Source of the DNA: Limisphaerales bacterium
GTDB lineage: Bacteria; Verrucomicrobiota; Verrucomicrobiia; Limisphaerales; BOG-1460
Direction of reading: 5' to 3'
Assembly: GCA_003159675.1 (NCBI GenBank)
Contig: PLQC01000045.1
Span: 1 to 42,221 of the forward strand
DNA length: 42,221 nt
Each line of letters begins with the position of its first letter. Position 1 is the stretch's first letter. A program made the position numbers and the translations under genes. Below, in pieces: positions 41,966-42,221 of the stretch. The notes under the pieces were generated by a model that had not been told where the DNA came from, searched no databases, and was given only the letters and a program-made list of their open reading frames with translations.

Positions 41966-41998
41966 GGAAATTGGCTCCAGAGGTAGGGCTCGAACCTA
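41966..41998. other. attachment site (right), within the tRNA-Asn 3' end
   Basis: The 33-bp core shared with 28848-28880. It starts 6 bp beyond the CCA end of the tRNA and reaches through the acceptor 3' strand into the T-arm, so insertion leaves a complete tRNA here. Confidence 0.92.
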
Positions 41999-42046
41999 CA
42001 ACATCACGGTTAACAGCCGCGCGCTCTACCATTGAGCTACTCTGGA
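41972..42046 (-). tRNA. tRNA-Asn(GUU)
   Basis: The cloverleaf folds by eye on the minus strand: acceptor TCCAGAG/CTCTGGA, D-stem GCTC/GAGC with loop AATGGTA, anticodon stem CGCGG/CCGTG around CTGTTAA (anticodon GTT), and T-stem GTAGG/CCTAC with loop TTCGAGC. The discriminator base is G and CCA is encoded. It is the integration site of the 28848-41998 element. Confidence 0.95.
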
Positions 42047-42183
42047 GTCATGGCCGATCCAGGACACAAAATTTACAAGTCGCTCTCCCAATCGTCAACG
42101 CAAACAATTAGCGCGGACACGGCTGGGCGCATCTGAACACTGCCCCCGCCGTAGGTCGTTCCGAGGCCACGTGTAAAATGGGT

Positions 42184-42206
42184 GGAACGGGCAAGTCGCC
42201 CGTTCC
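42184..42206. repeat. palindromic hairpin at the window edge
   Basis: A perfect 9-bp stem, GGAACGGGC/GCCCGTTCC, with the 5-nt loop AAGTC. A second small palindrome (GGCGA-C-TCGCC) follows at 42211-42221. It is probably part of a REP-like element cut off by the end of the window. Confidence 0.6.
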
Positions 42207-42221
42207 GGTCGGCGACTCGCC

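Larger units (their letters stand above)
28848..41998. mobile_element. tRNA-Asn-integrated element (phage satellite or packaging-only prophage derivative)
   Basis: The element is bounded by the two 33-bp attachment copies, about 13.1 kb from the start of one to the start of the other. A tyrosine integrase is next to the intact tRNA. Inward lie an excisionase-like HTH, Prim-Pol primase, terminase small and large subunits and several small genes in one coupled operon. They are followed by an RM/Vsr cassette, a broken second integrase and a PEP-CTERM gene. No portal, capsid, protease-scaffold, tail, holin or lysin gene is present. Terminase and integrase are seen directly; the satellite interpretation is inference. 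Confidence 0.85.

Noticed and set aside
28848-41998. Considered as a complete prophage
   Set aside because: No portal, capsid, tail, holin or lysin genes between the attachment sites.
41883-42032. Integrase frame extended to an ATG at 42032
   Set aside because: The extra residues (VVGSSPTSGAN and so on) are a translation of the tRNA-Asn gene, so the true start must lie inside the element.

Overview
The window reads like a chromosomal segment of a GC-rich Verrucomicrobiota bacterium (Pedosphaera/Limisphaerales-like). The basis is a mixture: a PEP-CTERM surface protein, an S53 protease with a typical verrucomicrobial C-terminal tail, remnants of the IS families common in these genomes, palindromic REP-like repeats, and a pyruvate:ferredoxin oxidoreductase paired with a DHOD-like protein. 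The taxonomic call is an inference from gene content, not from a marker gene.

Left part (1-20,100), ordinary chromosome. Minus-strand genes encode a small zinc-ribbon protein, a short adenylate-kinase-like NMP kinase, a membrane protein with an SHD1-like N-terminus, a fused NAD(P)HX epimerase/dehydratase, a possible lipoprotein, an HDOD regulator and an exported S53 sedolisin. A plus-strand heavy-metal RND efflux operon follows (His-rich small protein, then outer-membrane, adaptor and pump genes of CusCBA/CzcCBA type). After two collapsed transposase remnants come the DHOD-like gene and nifJ-type PFOR.

Middle part (20,600-28,800), defence island. It holds a three-gene operon (SIR2-like NADase, DUF6602-like protein, HEPN-like unknown), an IS630 remnant carrying an inverted and tandem repeat, a TOTE-type primase-helicase-DUF559 gene split by a frameshift, and an AbiEi/AbiEii toxin-antitoxin pair.

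Right part (28,848-41,998), integrated element of about 13.1 kb at the 3' end of tRNA-Asn(GUU). The tRNA is intact at 41,972-42,046. The 33 bp covering its 3' end, including the encoded CCA, is repeated at 28,848-28,880, and candidate integrase arm sites (TTTGGGGAATGTTTGG) lie inside both ends. From the tRNA inward the element encodes a tyrosine integrase translationally coupled to an unknown 223-residue protein. Next is a tightly coupled operon: excisionase-like HTH, Prim-Pol primase, TubC-like docking-domain protein, terminase small subunit, two unknowns, an HEAGH (M41-like) protein, a short unknown and terminase large subunit. Beyond it lie a RadC remnant, a Vsr / C5 methyltransferase / GIY-YIG nuclease cassette, a small unknown, a second (broken) integrase and a PEP-CTERM gene. 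There is no portal, capsid, tail or lysis gene. The element therefore looks like a phage satellite, or a packaging-only prophage derivative, carrying a restriction-modification cargo. Together with the neighbouring defence genes it makes 20.6-42 kb an accessory hot spot.
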